From the NCBI RefSeq assembly GCF_900111095.1, contig NZ_FOGB01000005.1, forward strand, positions 36,561 to 100,560: a stretch of DNA of 64,000 bases. The letters are read 5' to 3'. Position numbers and translations under genes: made by a program. This document shows, one piece after another, positions 61,291 through 64,000 of this stretch (the first letter of the stretch is position 1; the number at the start of each line of letters is the position of its first letter). Below the pieces are notes generated by a model. It saw only the letters and a list, made by a program, of their open reading frames with translations. It did not search any database and had not been told where the DNA came from. Source of the stretch: Amphritea atlantica (GTDB lineage: Bacteria > Pseudomonadota > Gammaproteobacteria > Pseudomonadales > Balneatricaceae).

Positions 61291-63615
61291 TTATTGAATG
61301 GGGCATGCTTCAACACTCTGTCGTAAACGCTGCTCAATCTCCGCTGCGGACATCGGTTTGCCGAAAAAGAACCCCTGCATCTGCTGACAATGGTGCTGTA
61401 ACAAAAATGCGGACTGCTCTTTGGTTTCCACCCCTTCCGCAATCAGTTCCATTTTTAAGCTTTTGGCGATCCCAATGATCACTTCAGTGATTGCGGCATC
61501 ATCCTCTCTTTCAGGGATCCCCCGGATAAAGGACTGATCGATCTTGATCTTATCGAAGGGCAGGTTTTTCAGGTAAGCCAGGCTGGAGTAGCCCGTACCA
61601 AAATCGTCTACCGAGAGTCGCACCCCCTGTTTACGCAACTCATTGAGGATGCGGACAATTCTCTGAGTATCGCGGATCAGCGCGCTTTCGGTAATTTCCA
61701 GTTCCAGGTATTCAGCCGGCAGGCGATATTGGCGAAGCGTGGCCATCACCTTATCGACAAAATCGGGCTGGCGCAGCTGCACCGCTGAAATATTCACCGC
61801 CATGGTCAGTTCTGGCAGACCGAGATCGAGCCAGTGCCGTGTCTGAAAACAGGCCTGATTTAAAACCCAGTCGCCGATGCCATTAATGATTCCGCTTTCT
61901 TCAGCTGCGGGTATAAACTGGGCCGGGGATATCTCCCCCTGTTGCGGATGGTGCCAGCGGATTAAAGCTTCGACGCCAGTAATCTGTCCACTGGCGCCGT
62001 CAACCTGCGGTTGATAGAGCAACACAAACTCCTGATGCTCCAGCGCAGTGTGCAGATTTTTATCCAGGGTAACGCGATTAAGCACCCGGGCATTCATCTC
62101 CTCAGTAAAGAAATGAAAGCCTCGGCCACCTTCAGCTTTAGCCTGATACATGGCGGTGTCCGCGTTCTTCAGCAGTGTGACAATATCGGGTCCATCCTGT
62201 GGATAAACACTGATACCGATACTCGCCGTTACCCGTAGTTCGTGCTCATTGACCTCGAAGGGTGGATCAAGCTCTTCGATCAGTCGTTGCGCCGTTTCTG
62301 CCACCTGGGTCAGGTTGGCATAACCCCGCAACAGAACGGCAAACTCATCCCCTCCCTGACGACTTATCGTATCCTGATTCGTCAGCCCTTGCCGCAAACG
62401 TTCCGCCACCTGAACCAACAGTTTGTCACCCACCGCATGACCAAGGGTGTCATTAATATCCTTGAAGTGGTCCAGATCAATAAACATCAGCACCAGATCC
62501 GCCCGGCGACCTTTTGTATCAGCCAGTGCAGTCGCCATCCGCTCTTCCAGAAGAGCCCGGTTTGGCAAGTCAGTCAGTGGATCATGTCCGGCAAGATGAC
62601 GCATACGTTGCAGTGTTACTTCGTAAGCCGAGGTCATTCGTCCCGCCAGCGCCAGTGCCGAATCGTAACTGCGGAGCCAGACAATAATCCAGCCCAGCAA
62701 CACCCCTCCCAGCACGACGATGCCGACAATACTCCAGACTAGCTGTTGGTGCCAGGCAGACAACTGATCGCTTTTTGTATGACCGATAATCAGATAGAGG
62801 GGATAGGGGCCGACCTTACGCACCATATAACTTCGTTCGACATTATCCACTGCAGAGATAGTCGTGTACTGGGTATCGCTGGCACCACTCGCCATAAAAT
62901 CACGTAACAGAGGGCTCTTGATAGGTTTACCCAACTGGTCCTCTTTTACGGGGAAGCGGGCCAGCATGCGCGACTTTCCATCGACCAGAGTCACGCTGTA
63001 CGATTTTCCCAGATTGAGAGACTCATAAAAGTTTTCGAAGAACTCGGCTCGCACAGCTGCCTGAATAAGCCCCGCAAACCCACCCTTGTCATCATTGATG
63101 CGCCGACTGACAGTAACCACCCAGTTATGGGTGATACGGGCAAACAACGGTTCAGAGATGATTAATTCGCCGTTGGGATCGGCACGATTACGTAAAAAAT
63201 ATTTGCGATCACTGATGGTCGCGGAATGGAGAACACCACTGGCATCGTAGATAAATCGCCCCTGAGCATCCGCCACACGAAGACTCTGAGACTCACCGAT
63301 CAACGCAAGGTGAGATGCCAGTATCTGATTTATCACGGAGGGTTCCGGGCGGAGGTTTGCTGGCGTTCCGGTGAGTTTTTGCTGCACTGAGAGCAGTACT
63401 GTATCGATCTTTTTGAGGGTGGCGTCAGCCTGACTCTCTAATACCTTCACCAGGCTCGTCTGCTGAGTCAGTACCGTTTCTAACTCCCGCTCTCTGGCAT
63501 GATACAGGCTAAGGGAGATCAGCACGATGTAACTGACAAAGGCAAAAACAGCAAACGCTATAATTGCCGCACGCCGCCGCCATTCAGTGCGGGAGTAACG
63601 AAGAGGCTTGTTCAC
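61291..63615 (-). CDS. dCACHE-GGDEF-EAL membrane protein
   Basis: A 774-residue inner-membrane c-di-GMP protein. TM1 is about residues 18-38, TM2 about 293-315, with a dCACHE-type periplasmic sensor between them (VADAQGRFIYDASG, ISDRKYFLRNR, VTVSRRIND). The GGDEF domain has LTDLPNR (about residue 347) and intact GGDEF (about residue 424); the I-site position reads TNQD rather than RxxD, so product inhibition may be lost. The EAL domain (about 548-774) keeps EALIRW, EITES, DDFGTGYSSL, KIDQSF and EGVET. Single gene. Confidence 0.92.
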   Translation of the reverse strand: MNKPLRYSRTEWRRRAAIIAFAVFAFVSYIVLISLSLYHARERELETVLTQQTSLVKVLESQADATLKKIDTVLLSVQQKLTGTPANLRPEPSVINQILASHLALIGESQSLRVADAQGRFIYDASGVLHSATISDRKYFLRNRADPNGELIISEPLFARITHNWVVTVSRRINDDKGGFAGLIQAAVRAEFFENFYESLNLGKSYSVTLVDGKSRMLARFPVKEDQLGKPIKSPLLRDFMASGASDTQYTTISAVDNVERSYMVRKVGPYPLYLIIGHTKSDQLSAWHQQLVWSIVGIVVLGGVLLGWIIVWLRSYDSALALAGRMTSAYEVTLQRMRHLAGHDPLTDLPNRALLEERMATALADTKGRRADLVLMFIDLDHFKDINDTLGHAVGDKLLVQVAERLRQGLTNQDTISRQGGDEFAVLLRGYANLTQVAETAQRLIEELDPPFEVNEHELRVTASIGISVYPQDGPDIVTLLKNADTAMYQAKAEGGRGFHFFTEEMNARVLNRVTLDKNLHTALEHQEFVLLYQPQVDGASGQITGVEALIRWHHPQQGEISPAQFIPAAEESGIINGIGDWVLNQACFQTRHWLDLGLPELTMAVNISAVQLRQPDFVDKVMATLRQYRLPAEYLELEITESALIRDTQRIVRILNELRKQGVRLSVDDFGTGYSSLAYLKNLPFDKIKIDQSFIRGIPEREDDAAITEVIIGIAKSLKMELIAEGVETKEQSAFLLQHHCQQMQGFFFGKPMSAAEIEQRLRQSVEACPIQ

Positions 63616-63862
63616 AGAGACACCAACGCAGCCTAACTAAAAGAATGACCATTCTATGACATTCTCACAGTATAAAACCAGTCAGCTGTATATCCTGCTT
63701 TTTTTCACGCTAATAATTTGTTTTTAATCAAGAAAAGTGATGTTTAACCGGACCGACCCGGGCTGTTTCTGAAGCCGACCGTTCAGAGCAAATTCACTAC
63801 CCCGGTACGCTTAGTGCCTCCGGTGTAAACATCTCCTTTCACTAAGGCATAAGCCTCCAGGC

Positions 63863-64000
63863 TCATTTCGATTTCAGCCCCTTCTGCTTGTCCCAGTCCC
63901 GATAGTTAAACACCTGCCCCTCTGCCCGTACCCGTGCGATTGATTCCAGATCCAGCCCGGCATAGATCCACTCCGCCCGGTCTGACGAGCCTTCGACCAG
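63863..64000 (-). CDS. Carbon-nitrogen hydrolase, C-terminal end
   Basis: The last 45 codons of a gene that starts beyond the window. AEWIYAGLDLESIARVRAEG and VFNYRDWDKQ resemble the C-terminus of nitrilase-superfamily carbon-nitrogen hydrolases. The stop is TGA at 63863-63865. The 247 bases to its left hold no gene. Confidence 0.75.
   Translation of the reverse strand: MVEGSSDRAEWIYAGLDLESIARVRAEGQVFNYRDWDKQKGLKSK

Overview
The window reads as chromosome of a marine-type gammaproteobacterium, most like the Oceanospirillaceae or their Pseudomonas-side relatives. The main support is the conserved block thrS-infC-rpmI-rplT-pheS-pheT-ihfA-merR-tRNA-Pro (28.7-36.2 kb), a gene order known from Pseudomonas and related gammaproteobacteria. 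The other core genes (queF, yadG/yadH, ppiA, ribB with an FMN riboswitch, lldEFG, pobA, phaC) fit the same group. No species can be named from the sequence alone.

Layout. 0-6.7 kb: cytochrome b561, a DUF4197 protein with periplasmic cyclophilin, then a minus-strand housekeeping set (thioesterase, nitroreductase, queF, yadH, yadG). 6.8-11.3 kb: a three-gene module of a small PstS-like binding protein, an outer-membrane porin-like barrel and a membrane GGDEF-EAL protein. 11.4-12.1 kb: five alternating tRNA-Glu/tRNA-Gly genes behind one strong promoter. 12.2-18.4 kb: an Lrp-type regulator opposite a Gate-domain membrane protein and rarD, then pobA with an upstream transporter, and a VIT1/CCC1 ion transporter.

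18.4-28.6 kb is an accessory region. Its right-hand half is visibly AT-rich. First come small orphan genes (methyltransferase, LysE exporter, GFA, VOC). Then a four-gene surface-glycan module (sugar epimerase, sulfotransferase, pyruvyltransferase, two-domain glycosyltransferase) lies between decayed insertion sequences: a joined IS4-type/IS481-type remnant on one side and an IS5-type transposase with two stop codons on the other. The region ends at the 3' side of tRNA-Pro.

28.7-36.2 kb is the translation block. infC starts with a rare AUC codon and a terminator-like hairpin lies just before pheS. 36.4-41 kb: a HAD phosphatase and an LldR-type regulator divergent from lldEFG (lactate oxidation), with a FadR/LldR-class operator between them. 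41.2-45.4 kb: a di-heme cytochrome-c peroxidase translationally coupled to a DAHL-PAS-PAS-PAS-GGDEF-EAL protein. 45.5-54.6 kb: a YjfB motility protein, then a tightly overlapping minus-strand operon of phosphodiesterase-like enzyme, HAD phosphatase, peptide-type ABC importer and LysR regulator. This looks like a route to import a phosphate ester and dephosphorylate it. 54.9-64 kb: PHA synthase phaC, riboswitch-ribB, a GDSL esterase autotransporter, a putative metalloprotease, a third GGDEF-EAL protein, and the C-terminal end of a carbon-nitrogen hydrolase running off the edge.

Recurring themes are c-di-GMP signalling (three dual-domain proteins in 64 kb), cell-surface functions (porin, autotransporter, glycan module) and RNA-level control (FMN riboswitch, infC start codon, pheS hairpin, intra-operon hairpins).
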